Assembly (NCBI GenBank): GCA_021234155.1
Contig: JAJEKV010000252.1
Location: 470,041-534,040, forward strand
Reading direction: 5' to 3'
Length of the DNA stretch: 64,000 nt
Source: Isoetes taiwanensis
Taxonomy: Eukaryota > Streptophyta > Lycopodiopsida > Isoetales > Isoetaceae
Shown here: in pieces, positions 22,125-34,859 of the stretch
How positions within the stretch are numbered: position 1 is the first letter of the stretch
Layout: each line of letters begins with the position of its first letter
Made by a program: the position numbers and the translations under genes
The notes under the pieces: generated by a model
The model's input: only the letters and a program-made list of their open reading frames with translations
What the model was told of the DNA's origin: nothing
Database searches by the model: none

Positions 22125-23264
22125 GGTTGAATAAAGAGGTCTTAAGATTCAAAACTGAAAGATTAAAACCACCATTAGATTCGCGTTAAATCCAATCATA
22201 TTACTTCAGTTGGATTGAGCCCAAAAGAGTATAACTAAGTAAAAAATTCCCACCTGTACAACCACACCATATCCAAGGAAGAACAGAACTACAAAGTGAA
22301 TCTATGAATTTGGTAAAACACGCAATGGTATATAACTGGGCTGAAAAGGTCGATTGTGAAAGCAAGTGACCGACGATGACGGCAAAGAATATTGGGAACC
22401 TTTGTTTTGAAATGAACGAAGTTGAATACTGTGCGTTGGCTGCACGTGTCGGCGATGGACCTTTTTATTAATGCTTTTTAAGTTCTCGGCAATGGCGACC
22501 AACTTCATTACTTATTGTCCACCATTTTCTAAATTGTAAAAAGGCAAGTGACACACCAATGCCAGAGTGTGCCTTTATGGGCATAAAAAGGTCTTTGCAT
22601 TTGCTCTACTTGTGGCACACGATTCCCTTATAAATTAGTTACCATGTCACAATTAGCACACATGTTACCAATTAGTGGCCACGTTAAGTCAGGTAAGATT
22701 GCATTTGTCCACTCGAGAAGTCCAAAGGAGTTTCAACCTCAAGTTTAACCTCTTGCACTGGATTTTCTGGCAAGTATTTGACCTGTCTTGAATCCCAAAA
22801 GGATGTTTGTTGTCTTTTTTCAATGCCCTATTTTCTTCTCTACCAAGATAATAATGGACCAACTATGTCGCAAAATTGATTTGATTTTTTCTATCTAGTA
22901 GACCATTCTTTGGAAATATTTTTATCTGGCCTATTGTGAAGCCTACTCCAATAAAGCCAATTGATACAGCTTAAGGGGTCTTTACCACTCAAAAAGTCTT
23001 TTGACAACAAGACCTAGACAAAGTATGAATTTAATAGCCCTTGCTTAGCTTTAAACAGTCCAGCATAAAGACGAGATGGCTGACATATAAGGGTGAACTA
23101 GAAAATTAAAAAAGAAAAAAAAAATTTAAAAAAAAAATGATTTGATTGTGGTGCCCTCCTGAAACCATTCTCTGGTAGTGAATGAAGCATAGTTGAATAG
23201 AAGATGAAAACAAAGGAAAATGTAGGTCTAATTGAGAAAACAATCATTGGCGCAATAAAAGCAA
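22125..23264. other. Upstream region of VAP27
   Basis: This should contain the VAP27 promoter and leader (transcribed leftward). No TATA box or other site stands out clearly. A long A-rich run lies at 23107-23138. Confidence 0.4.
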
Positions 23265-23400
23265 CAACGATTGGTATACTTGAAATTGGATTTTGTAAAA
23301 CCCTATGACATTGTTTCTAGGGATTGTCTTACAGTAATTATGCAAAGATTGGGTTTTGGCGATCATTTGGTAGTGGAATTTGACGAGGTTGTCCTTTATC
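23265..23400 (+). pseudogene. LINE reverse-transcriptase fragment
   Basis: The plus strand gives VYLKLDFVKPYDIVSRDCLT then VIMQRLGFGDHLV, matching the LINE RT block LKLDFxKAYDxVxWxFL. It is a short isolated relic. Confidence 0.6.
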
Positions 23401-24397
23401 ACATTTTTTATTTATTATTGTTGCTGAAGCATTGGCTCAAGTATTGCATAAGGCATGTAAAGATGGCAAACCATTTTATTCACTCATTCATTTTGAAATA
23501 ACTTAAATTGGCTACAAGAGCCCAAGGGATTCAAAGCTATAGGGGGCACGTCATCTGCGTGCAGAGGGTTAGAAGAAACCTTTGTATACACATTTCCTTG
23601 TAGAAAATCTCCCATAACATCTCATATTGTCGAAAAATTTGCATCCATGTCATACCTGTACAAGCATTTTTTGTTGGTGGCATTTTTGTTGGTGAATGAA
23701 ATTAACACCATTAAGTATATATACTTCAAATCTTATAGTATCTTATTGATCTCGTTATATGGCACACCGAAACTTGTGGGAGCATACACAAAAAACGAGA
23801 ATCGCTATCTACGGTCCAAAATAACGCATAATTTGTGTATAGGCCTATCCAATAACTCTTGCTCACTACATCGCTCTTATATGAATATCACAAAAAATAG
23901 TTCACCGTGCAAAACATATAAATATACGGCTATTTTTGCTATGGTTTACATATACTTGTGTTGTTGTATTTATGTGAGGGTATACCAGTAGTATTTCTAG
24001 AGTCCGTGATACATTTCTAGTTAGTTTGCATTCCCACCCTATGGTTTTGCATGTGCATGCATTATATGCAAACAGTGCATGCATGCAATTGCATGTTGAG
24101 CACCTCTTTTTCTTAACACCTTGTAAAACACATGCTTATCTTTTTATTCTTTTCACATTAGAGGCTTATTTTGTTCTTGAGCGTCGAAAAATACCTAGGG
24201 TTTGCAAAACCATGTGCAAACTTTCACATTCCTTTTTCTCTAAGGTAATTAATTTCTCTTTGTTTTGATGTTCTTGGCATATTTACTTGCTCTTGAATTT
24301 GCAGTGACAGGTGGGTAATAGTTTGTAGTCATAGGTCAATCCTAGATAAACATCGATTGCAAGTATAGCCTTGTTGTGTTGGCTCTATAAGTATCTA
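23401..24397. other. Intergenic DNA left of the Helitron
   Basis: No gene recognised. The ORF at 23647-23991 shows no family signature. GCATGCA-rich sequence lies at 24050-24095. Confidence 0.4.
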
Positions 24398-24431
24398 CTA
24401 GTAAACGTGTACCCGGCGTTGCCGGGCTAAT
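24398..24431 (-). other. Helitron 3' terminus: hairpin and CTAG
   Basis: On the minus strand, AGCCCGGCAACGCCGGGT forms a 6-7-bp GC stem. After it come ACACGTTTA and the terminal CTAG, followed by host T. This is the hallmark rolling-circle terminator of Helitrons. Confidence 0.93.
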
Positions 24432-24899
24432 GTCCTGGCATGTGTTTTCATTCGACCATTAACGTTCATAAGTGCAACTTCCGACAACAGCACATGTGAT
24501 ACTGGCAAGAATGGAAATTATTTTGCTTTTGTAATTATTTTTGTGATTGGAAATGTCTAATGACAATATCATCAATGCATTAACTTTGCATTCATGGTAG
24601 AGATAAGAATGGTCAAAACACAAAACAAAAGTTATGTTCAAATTTTGGAAAGACACATCCAAAACTTAATGTCACCCTTAGAAATAGTTAAGTATATCAA
24701 CGTAGGTACAAAAATGCAAAACACAAAATTTTGTCCTGGTTCTCATTAGGCATTTGACGACATGGTCACCAAACCACGGGACCAAAATACGCACCATCTA
24801 CATGGATGAAGAAGTAAATAAGTAAGTAAGAAAAGTAGAAGAAATCAATGAGAACAAAGAGAGATTAGAAGTAGAGATTCTTAAGTATTAGATTCACAC

Positions 24900-27800
24900 T
24901 TAGAGAAGTTCTTTGTATACAATATTTGTTGTATATCTTGATCTGTCAACGTCTGAGGAAGCATCTCCATTCTTTGATAGAATGAGTACCTTTATGCCTT
25001 GGATTCCTTGAGCTCTTGAGAGTGTCACATAGAGTTGTCCGTGACTAAACACTGGATTTGGCAAATACAAACCAACCATTTTCATTGTCTGGCCCTGGGA
25101 CTTGTTGATCGTCATACCAAAAGCTGGACGCAACGGAAATTGCATGCGTTCAAACTGGAATGGGAGTTCTGCATTATTAGGCACCAAAGGAATTCGAAAT
25201 ATGAACACTCTGCTTCCAATATTCTTTCCAGTGACAATCTCGGCATCTATAGCACGTCTTCCCAATGCACGTATAATGAGACGGGTGCCATTATATAGTC
25301 CCTTACGCGTAGAAACAGACCTCAATAACATCACAATCATGCCAACCTTCAATGTCAAATGATGTGGAGGCATCCCACTCGGAGTTTACGCATTCAAACA
25401 TTCAGTAGGACACTATAATAGTCGATAGGTGCAGCAGGCAACCACTCTGTCATCCTCTTGTTTACTTCGTCTACATCTTCATTTAGTGGCGTAAGGATTG
25501 CCCTTTGCACCCAGTAGGACACACTTGTATAATTTGTTGAAATGTCGGGAAATGACACGGCTAGCAAGTCATTTAAGTCCTGCGACTTGATACAAATCTC
25601 TTCCGGAAGACGTATTACATCCGATCCAATATTGGAAAACGTGGTTTCAAGTCCATCTCCAACTCGTAGGAGATAGTCAGCAAATGCCTTTTGCTCTTCT
25701 GCATCTCTTCCCATATTGTTCATTACTCGCATATTTATGTTGAGCTTATGTTCCTCGACATGATCCCATATATAAGAGTACTTCAAGGAAGCATGCACAA
25801 TTTGGGGTCGATTTCCTCGTGGAACCGCAAGTGGAAGCTGGCAAAAATCTCCTCCCAAAACAACAATCAGTCCCCCAAATAATTTGTCACATGACATCAC
25901 GTCACGAAGCGTTCTATCCAGTGCTTCATAGACATGTTTATGCATCATTGGGGCCTCATCCCATATAATCATGTGAGTCGCTCTTATCAGTTTTGCCAAC
26001 TCGGACTGCTTTGGAATATTGCAAGTCGATGTCTCATCTATGTTTATTGGTATCTTGAATCTTGAATGTGCAGTGCGTCCGCCCTTCAATAGAGTGGACG
26101 CAATTCCTGAAGAAGCAACAGCAAGTGCAATGATACCTTTGGCACGAACATAGGACAACATGGTGTTAAAAAGGAAACTCTTTCCCGAGCCGCCTGCACC
26201 ATGAACAAAAAACACTTTTCCTTTTTCCAACATCACGTGTTCATTGATCACACGGTCAAAAATAACACGTTGATCATTATATAGGCGGTCAACATCTCCT
26301 TGTACCTCTACCATGTCTTCGTGAAAGACCTCATCCCGAAATATCATATATGGATCTATTGCACGCTCGGGAAGAATGAATTCAAACTCTCTCAAAGATC
26401 GTCCGACAGAATTCATATGATCTTCAATGTCGAGAAGTGCCATGCCAAGTATCCGATCACACACTTGCACACTTTGATCCTCTGCAACCCTTCGTGCCTC
26501 ATGCAAGAAGTCATCGACCATAGAACGCTTTACTTCTTCCCACAGTTGTAGCAGATTCGATGGCTCACAATTTAGAAGGATCATGGCGAACATGTGCCGC
26601 AATTGTGGCGGCATGCCCCATGTTGCTGCTTCCTGAAGAGATTGGAGCCATTCTATGTCATCTCGAAGCAACCCACGACGAATGCAACCTTCTTTATATG
26701 TTGCACACAACTCTCCAGCAACAGAGCGTAAATCTTCAAAACTAATTGCACCTATCACACGGGTCAATAGGAGTCGTAGATAGTATCGATCTCCTTCTGA
26801 AGGATTAACAAAGTACATGCGTCCAATCGTGGGAAACTTCTGGTTGTTGGATCTTTTCTTCCATATTCTATTGGGTTTATCATAGGTAAACCTCTCTATC
26901 TCCAGATGCATTCATCTCAAAAAAAGCTGTCAATGTTGTCCCATTATTCTTATTTCTTATAGTGTCCATGCTCATACCTTCCCGATGGTATACATCTTGT
27001 TGCATTGGGAGATGTACAGCTAATCTAGTGACATGAGGAAACTGTTGTTGTATTTCATAAGAGAGAATTCTCCATGATGCCTCAGAAGCTGAGAAGTAGC
27101 GTGCATTCAAGAATTGCTCAACCTCATCATGGTTTATAGTGGGTACCCTGCTAGTAGATGCATCATCGCTCGCTGCTTCTAAGTTCACATTAATCATATC
27201 TGATATTTGTACAGATATTTAACGGCCTTAACAGCAGCACATACCTCAACATTGATATGGCACTTGAAATACGATGTCAGCCATGGATTATATGGCACAA
27301 CCCATCTGTTGTCTAAATTTATATCCCCTTTTTTCACTTTTTGGCCATCATTCCTTCTTCGGTACAATGGATATCCATCAACAACTGTTGTCTCATCTGA
27401 AAATGCACGTGGATAACGTTTTGTACACTTACCATCCTGCATGCACGGAGCATTCGCATATCCAGCACCACATGGCCCATGCATCATATTACGGGTGACC
27501 ACCTCATATAATTCAGGGTATGTGTGATTATCTGGTATTTCAGCACAAATAATTTGATCAATCTCTTCGGCTGTGAAGGGCTTGTCGGCCTGATCCAACA
27601 TAGTCAACAAATGTACATGTGGCAATCCTCTCTTTTGAAACTCAATAACATAGATTTTTGCAATTATGCGCCCGGATATACCATAATTAGTTATAAGATC
27701 TATCAGCTCCTTTACTTTCATGTGGAATACTCTAGCCACTAACTCCGGTCGATCACTTGGCGATTGGCCATATAACAACTCCCTCCTAATCTCTTCCCAG

Positions 27801-29115
27801 TTTGCATTGGCAGTCATAGTTATAAAAAGGTCCGGCCTGCCAAGTTCGCGAACGATGGACATGGCATCCTGATATCGTTGGGTCATGTATCTTGGACCTC
27901 CCACATGTGAGGATGGTAATATAACTTTTCGGCCAATAGCACCTGCATCATCTCCTTCAAAGTCTATAATACCCTGCAACATGTCTTTTCGAATGGTGTG
28001 TTGATTTAACACAACGAATTGTAGTTTTCTTGTTCCATCTTTGCAAACATATCACAAATATATTCTTGAAACAACCGGCCATCCATGTGAAGGGGAGATG
28101 CATGTCCATGACGCGTGAATAGATGATATCTATAATACTCCATAATAGTTACTTCCTTTGCACCACTGCGTCCATGAGGTATTTTAAGATGCCATCCATC
28201 TGTACCATAGGGAAGAAGTAACACAAAGTGCAATGGATCATATGCTGAGTGATATGCATCTATAAACTTCAAGTCACCATCCTTAGAATGTATAATAATG
28301 TTCCTCTGACCATCTTCAGGCTTATCATCAATAGGCATTAAGACAGCCACCTCATTTGCAGTTGGAACATTGTATTGCCTCCGCACAGGGTTTTGCACGT
28401 CGCAAGAAGGTATACACAAACGGATATCTATGGTTGGATGAATTCGCATAATTTGTGCCGCATTAAGAAATATGCTAACAAATGGATTAAGCTCTGTCAT
28501 AAAGGCCTGCAACTGCACCACAATTTCCTGCCTCAACAGGGACATCCTACGTTCAACTTGCATGTCATCACCATCCATGATATATATCTGTGCAAATTTT
28601 GCATGCTCTTGATGCCCTTGTGGTGGCAATAGCGTTTCCATCTTATGGCACATACGGCCATTGACCCTAAAAGTATAAGCCCCACCAATAGCATTTGCCA
28701 GTGTCTCATCAATTTTCACGCCAACCGAGGCAAATGAGAATATATTATTGTACTTTCTAATGTTCGTCCGAAAGTGATCACCTCGTATATAGCTCAAATA
28801 ATGTCTGTGGTGGTTCTGGAATCAATGGCAGCTGAATGTTTCCATCAGCACATGCTCGGCAAGTCTTTTTAACTGGAAGCTCTGCCATCCATTGCATAGC
28901 CCCACAATACAAACATCTATAATCCATATTGCCAAGGTCATGAGGAGGAGGTAAATTCCACGTCCATGCAATCTTGTTGAAACCGCTTTTACCAGTAGGA
29001 CGTTCTGCTGGACCTGCAACTCTGTCTTCTATTCTTAAAGCTCGAACCTTTGCCTTTGCTCTACGCTGCACACGTCTCTTTCGCTCCGAGTTAGTTTCAC
29101 TTGCAGGAGTATCAT
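24900..29115 (-). pseudogene. Helitron Rep/Helicase (RepHel) protein, frameshifted
   Basis: In order: a zinc-finger-like C-x2-C pair (CLYCGAMQW...CRAC, about 28840-28930), the Helitron-like N domain, Rep motifs FITMTANANWEEI and the HUH motif EFQKRGLPHVHLL (about 27620), and KYLYKY just before a frame break (about 27200). The PIF1-family helicase follows: GAGGSGKS (Walker A), IIWDEAPM (Walker B), GGDFCQLP, LTPLN, then INKSQGQT and LYVTLSRA. Rep would nick and join DNA, and the helicase would unwind it during rolling-circle transposition. Frames break near 28785, 28030, 27205, 26890 and 25390. The helicase block of 505 residues (25394-26911) is intact. Confidence 0.9.
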
Positions 29116-32100
29116 ATTATTATTATTATTATTATTATTTGTCTGATGCTCTCTTGGGCCTCGAGAGACCATGGAGCACATGAACAGGCTATTTACAACT
29201 TTAACAAAAAAGAGCGGTGAGTATCAACAGCTCTAATATAGGGTCCTAAAGCCATTGGTGGTATCTGTAATAAAGATAGAAAATCAGTAGCTTGAATTCC
29301 AAAACTATTTCTGATGTGGGCGTATTCCGGGCAGCATGTGAAAACATGCTCTTCGTCTTCAATCTGTCTCGTTTCACATATTTTACATAAGCGTTCTTCT
29401 ACCTGTATCTTAGCCCATCTCTCGGTCTCAATTTCTAGCTTATGAGACCCTGTTCTCTATCTAGCGAGCAGGCATCTTTGAGACTTAGGTAGTTTCGCTA
29501 TCAAATAGTTGACTCTCACCTGTTATCATTGGGTTGACATTTTTCTACTGTATCATTCTCTTTCCTGGGTTTGCCCACATGTGGCGTATTGCTTGCTTCT
29601 CTAGCATGGTTCGAATTTCATCTTTCTCGAGTGGCCAAGCGGTTACCCCCCATCTAGCAGCCCAGGCTATTAACTTGTTCTTCCATTCTGAGTTCTCCAA
29701 AGCATGGTGAGATAATCGGGTTGTAGTTTGAGCATTCACTAAATTAAAGAAGTTTATTGACTGGTATAAACCTTCTAACTCCAGTGGTATCAGACCTACT
29801 TCAGCAAGCATAATCGGGTAGGGGATTTGAGATCTAATGCCGAGTTCCTCTTTTATGAAGGACTTTTGAATCGCTTCAATCTGCTTCCATAGCTTGGCCG
29901 AGATCTCTGGACCCCAGATTGGAGCACCGTATAGTACCACCGTCTGTACTAGTGTTTTGAAGAGAAGCTTCTTCAAATTCCAGTCTGTGAGTGATGCCTT
30001 ATTGCATTTAGCTAGCATGCTATATAATGCCGCTTTCCCGCCTGAGACTCTTCTATTTATGCAGATTTTCCAACTGTAGTTGGATGCCATGTCAATCCCC
30101 AAATATTTATACGACTCAACTGCTTCTAGTAGCTCTCCCTTGTAGGTGAAATCTGGCCTTTCTCGTGAGCCGAAGACCATAATTTTAGACTTCGATAAAT
30201 TAATGGTCATCTTCTTTGCTGCACAAAAGTCTGCTAAGTGATTGAGATGCTCTTGCAGTGTTTTTTTCTTGCTGGCAATTAGAACTACATCATCGGCATA
30301 GAGGAGGAGCTGAAGAATATAGCTGCCCAGCTTTGTCCCTGCTAGTGATCTCTGTCGTAACCAATCATCTAGTTCATCAATATAAATGCCGAATAGAGTG
30401 GGGGATAAAGGGCATCCCTGTCTTACTCCTATTGTGCTCTTCAAAACTGAATTGCTCTCTTTGGAAATTGTTATCAGAACTTCAGCATATAGTTGAGATA
30501 CCGCCTCTCTAAGTTCTTTGGGGACTCCGATTTGAAACAATCTATCACCAAGGTCTTTACGGGGGACTGTATCAAACGCCTTAGAAAAGTCAATGAATGT
30601 TAGATACAGGGAAGAATTTGGCGCTTTAGCTTTCTCAATCACAGCTCGGAGTGTGAGGACATGATCAAGGGTGTTATGATCACATCTGAACCCTGCCTGG
30701 TATTGTGAACGAGCCTCTGCTTGCTCTGCCCAGCTGCTAAGCTTGCTTTCAAGAAGACTACCCAGCACTTTTGAGAAAATGCTGCCAATAAGAATTGTTC
30801 TAAAATTTGCTGCCACCTTGTGATTTCCTCCTTTATGGATCGGGTGAACTCGGTTTAGTTTCCAACTGTGAGGTAGTCCCTGGGTGAGGCATAGATTCAG
30901 CAAGTCTGTTAAAATTTCGTGAGTCTTCTCTCCGCCCCACTTTAGGAGCTCCATGCACAAACCGTCAGCATCTGGAGCCTTATTATTTGCTAATTTGGAT
31001 AGGCATAGTTCTACCTCTGCAATAGTAAAAAGGTTTACAGATGGAGCCATAATAGGCATGATGGTAGCGCCTTCCCTTTCATATATATCCTTGACTAATT
31101 TTAGCAGAGCATCATTATCAAGGCTATTATGTGTATGGCTATCTTTAAGCATGTTCCAGAACCGTTTAGGTTTCTTTAGAAGCTGATCAGATAATGTCTT
31201 TTGTCTTACAGCAAAGTAGGTGCGCTTTTTGTGCCTTATGAGGTGTTTATACCATGCAGGCTTGTATACACAGTTATGATGCAATTTGCTTCGAGCATCT
31301 TGGCATTCATCATCCCACCAAGAGCACCCCACCAAGAGTTGCAAGGAATGCCTCTCCTGTGCATTTTCATGAGACCAAAAGTTCTAGTTGCAGCATTCAA
31401 TATGTGCTCTTGAAGAAGCTTTGCATCTTTTTCTATTTCACCTGACCATACTGCATCTGTAAGCAGCCCCTCCAGATGCTCTCTATACTCTACATGATGC
31501 TCATAATCTACCTTGATCCTTGGGCGAAATTTCTGAGCCTGTTTCAATGTTTTAGCATGTGCTTCAAATATCATGTGCAAGGGTGCATGGTCAGATGCTG
31601 GCATAAGATCCCCTATAAAGAAATCCCTGATCTGGTCTTTGTTTTTGGCTAAAAGATAATCAATAGAACTTGCACCTGTGTGGTTCTGGTAGGTGAATTT
31701 GCCCGACAAGTTGAAGGGCTGAACTCTATTGAGTATTTTGAGCTGGCAGGTGATGCATAACTCTAAGAGTTTTTGTCCCCTATCATTTGAAATTTGATCT
31801 GCTCAAATTCTGTTGTACAATGGGTCTTCGAGCTCATCCAAATGTAAATTTGTAAGATTTTCAAAAACACATGCTTGTTGGTTGCTTGTGCGACCGTTGA
31901 AGTCCCCTATAACAAAGATTTTACCTTGAGATGAGTAATCCAGAATATCCATGCATAGGCTCTCAAATGGATTATCCTTGTCATGATCAGGTTGTTTGTA
32001 AATCTGGGAGGATTCAGGGGCAAAGTAGCATATAGCAAAGAATACTTGCTGTCCACTCTCACAGAGTTTAACCCATATGTATTGTTTTTTGGGGTCCTTC

Positions 32101-32292
32101 TTCAAGATTTCCATATCAAATGCAGAGTTAGATCTTTTATACAAAGCAATACCTCCATGGCCACGACCTGCACCTGGTTTTTTTATCATTCTCAACATGT
32201 CCTAACAGCTCAAAACCAAGTATGTCTGGAAGAGAGCGAGTTTTGTGATGCCAAGTTTCTGTAAAGCATATTAGATCTTGATGAACCAACAT
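29115..32292 (-). mobile_element. 5'-truncated LINE with (TAA)n tail, inserted in the Helitron
   Basis: The minus strand encodes an APE-type endonuclease (DLICFTETWHHKTRS, FVIGDFNGRTS, SSIDYLL, ASDHAPLHM) in pieces at 32290-31236. A long intact reverse transcriptase follows (29545-31344, 599 residues: NKAPDADGL, FIDFSKAFDTVPR, GVRQGCPLSP, LLLYADDVVLIA). A C-terminal zinc site (CKICETRQIEDEEHVFTCC, about 29340-29400) lies beyond a frameshift and a TAG. The 3' end is (TAA)n at 29117-29140, unlike the poly(A) of plant L1, and suggests an I-like or related clade. The 5' end starts inside the endonuclease. No target duplication was seen. Confidence 0.88.
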
Positions 32293-33590
32293 TTGCTGTC
32301 AATTGCTTAGACATTGTCGTGATCCCTGTTTGCAGGTCAATATTTTCCACTGTTTCATCGAGTTCTTCTGCCAAAACCTCTTGTTCGTATTGCAAAGCCA
32401 TCACATGAGCATCAACATTCTGCTGATCAGCTACAGTTGTTGTTGGAATGGACGATTGACCAACATCATTGTCATATACTAACCTCAAAGCTGTATGCTT
32501 TGCCTTCCTTATGCGCTGCAAGCGTTTTCTCTTTTGAGAATCATTCTCGATTTGAGGCACCTGATAAGAGGGGTTACGTGCCACCATATCTGGCGTTTGC
32601 TGAGGGGACATTCTAATGAGCTCTGTAGGAGGTTGTGAAGTAATCCCTTCATCATTCACACACACTGCTTGCAAAGATCTGACCTTATTAGCTGTTTGTT
32701 CATCAACATTCTGACATCCTATTACGCTTGACATACTCCTTCCTAATTGCTCGCAGTTTATCGAACCTGTTTCATCATGAACATTACTATATTGCATCCT
32801 CAAGGCTCTGTTCCTTGCCATGCATTTGCGTCTCAAACGTTTCCTTCTCTGACTGTGAGTTTCATTTTCAGGTGTCTTGTAGGAGGGATTACTCACCACT
32901 ATAGGGGGCGTTTTTTGACGGGATCTTTTAGCGGGCCTTGTTTGAGGTGTTGTGCTAAACCCATGCACCTTCATACCCATAGACTGCGACAACATCATCT
33001 GATTACTTAGTTGCTCTATTCCTGTTCCCTCTGTTCTGGAAAATAATTGGACTCTACTGCCACCAACGTCTGATGCAATATCATGTGGAACTGCTGCGTC
33101 TCTCCTATGCACAACAGATCCTTCCACTACCAAGTCACAGAATGCATTTGAACCTTCGTCAACCATAGCATTCAAGCATCGATGTCTTGCTGAATGACTA
33201 CCTACATGACCAGAAGGAGAATCCATGTGACGTGCAAGTACCATCTGTGGCGTAGTTGGTGTAGAAACAAAACATGTTTGAGTGGGTTCAAGATCCATTA
33301 GTGTTGGATTTGATGTTTGGCCAACTTCAACGCTCTCAGTAGCCTTTATATTGTATTCCAACCTCAGGGCTCTAGTTTTTGCTGCCCGCCTACGTGCCAA
33401 GCGTCTCTTCCTTGTAGACTTAGTTTCATTAATAGGTGTAATGTATGAGGGATGGTTGGCCACAATAGGTGGTGTTCTTTGGTTTGACCTCCCCATATGA
33501 GCCCTGGCAAGTTGCAATGTATGTTCATTTAGATGTTGCAACGAAATACCCACAACATCTTCATAGGAGGAATTAGCGTTTTATAAAGTA
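32293..33590 (-). pseudogene. Helitron N-terminal region with repeated basic motif
   Basis: The minus frame from 33553 carries three copies of a motif: NHPSYITPINETKSTRKRR, NPSYKTPENETHSQRRKRL and NPSYQVPQIENDSQKRKRL. Each is followed by a basic helix ending in (T/N)ALRLxY. A fourth copy (YDTPASETNSERKRR...VRALRIED) lies across the LINE at about 29050-29115, showing that both sides were one gene. The protein reads out into LINE sequence at 32292, so the last 30 residues of the frame are not Helitron. Function of the motif is unknown; basic composition suggests nucleic-acid binding. Confidence 0.7.
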
Positions 33591-33591
33591 C

Positions 33592-33637
33592 CCCATCCAT
33601 TGCATAGCCCCACAATACAAACATCTATAATCCATAT
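33592..33637 (-). repeat. 46-bp duplicate of the Helitron zinc-finger segment
   Basis: This matches 28885-28930 in the same orientation (minus strand: AATATGGATTATAGATGTTT, GTATTGTGGGGCTATGCAAT, GGATGG) and encodes MDYRCLYCGAMQWM. It sits directly against the start of LTR B, about 4.7 kb from the original copy. Confidence 0.85.
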
Positions 33638-34410
33638 TGTGACGCTTCCTGAATATATGCGGCGCTCCGGACGTATACATACAGGGACTTCCCCCTCCCA
33701 TGGCAATCAGCTCACCATGAGCAGGGCCCTCCGTCTAACTCGGACCATCCATAGAAAGATGCCCGGGTGAAGGACACGGAGGTGTCATTCGGCCCACGCC
33801 TTCAATGGGACTCCTAAGTCGCGGAAGCATGAATACATGTTAGCATACAGCATAAATCATATATAAATAACCACCACGAAGGGTGGCACATCCATCCAAG
33901 TACTAACGGCAAAGAAGATGCATCTAATCCTAAGGAAAACGCCCCAAACCCCCAGGTTCTACCCCGGCTCAGACTCCTGTGAGGATGGACTGACGGCTCC
34001 ATCTCAAGAGATCAGCAGACAGAGGTATAACCTGGCATTGGCTGGCATAGAACAGTGGCTAGGGTAGTCCACTCCATCCGCCCCTCCTGTGCACACTTTG
34101 CAGATAGGCTGAATCAAGCTATGGCGCCATTGTAGCCTTCCAGAGACGCAATCCCAAAGAATCACCCTACGGGACTACTCTGGATTATATCTTCCCGGTC
34201 CGATGAGGCAGGTCAGAGATGCGTCTCCTCCCATAGTCGCAGTGAATCCATGGGTGAGCTAGAGGACACGTGCCGCATCAGCGACCCACGCATCCGTACC
34301 CGACTTACTCTCCTAACTTTATCTTCAAAGTACAAGATGATCACACCTCTGTACCCAGGGAGTGTCAGACCCATACCCGGCCCTCTACGTGACCGTCTAT
34401 CAGGCCTAGC
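33638..34410 (-). repeat. LTR B, first part (continues at 48075-48841)
   Basis: Begins TGTGACGCTTCC at 33638 and is homologous to the element 0 LTR (GCTCAGACTC, CACTCCATCCGCCCCTCC). It is split by a TRIM at 34410/48075. The second part resumes with CTCACTATAGGAGTCCCC and stops at about 48841, before any CGTCACA end, so the LTR is incomplete. Confidence 0.8.
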
Positions 34411-34859
34411 TGTAACGTTCCTAACCGACATGCCCTCAGCCAACTGGGCAAAACCGTCTAGACGTTTATGAGTAGTTGCTTCTACCCATTTATGCCGGTG
34501 TCTCGGGAACGCCCCACAGGCACATTCAAGGTTCAAATACTCGAGCGGTCTACCATGGGCCCGTTACAGTCTCTCCCACTAGAACTATGCTCGTCGTCGA
34601 GCATCCAAGGGTATACCATGTCACAATAATTACCAAGTCTTTGCAAATTACCCATGCATATAGGCACCCATGGAGACTCGAACTCGAGACCGCTCGATAC
34701 CAACCGTAACGCGTTCCTAACCGACATGCCCTTAGCCAATCGGGCAAAACCGTTCAGACGTTTATGAGTAGTTGCTTCTACCCATTTATGCCGGTGTGCC
34801 TCGAACGCCCCACGTGCACATTCAAGGTTCGAATACTCGAAGCGGTCTACCATGGGCCC

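Larger units (their letters stand above)
24398..33637 (-). mobile_element. Helitron, autonomous type, decayed and 5'-incomplete
   Basis: The 3' end is canonical (hairpin then CTAG before a T, at 24398). Its Rep/Helicase coding region runs leftward from 29115, and an N-terminal repeat-bearing region lies at about 32300-33590. The two parts are separated by a LINE (about 29115-32292). The 5' end (TC) was not found: the element stops at the LTR B boundary (33638). At least five frameshifts make it inactive, although most motifs survive. Confidence 0.9.

Noticed and set aside
23647-23991. ORF of 114 residues on the plus strand as a gene
   Set aside because: AT-rich, no family match, no splice or context support.
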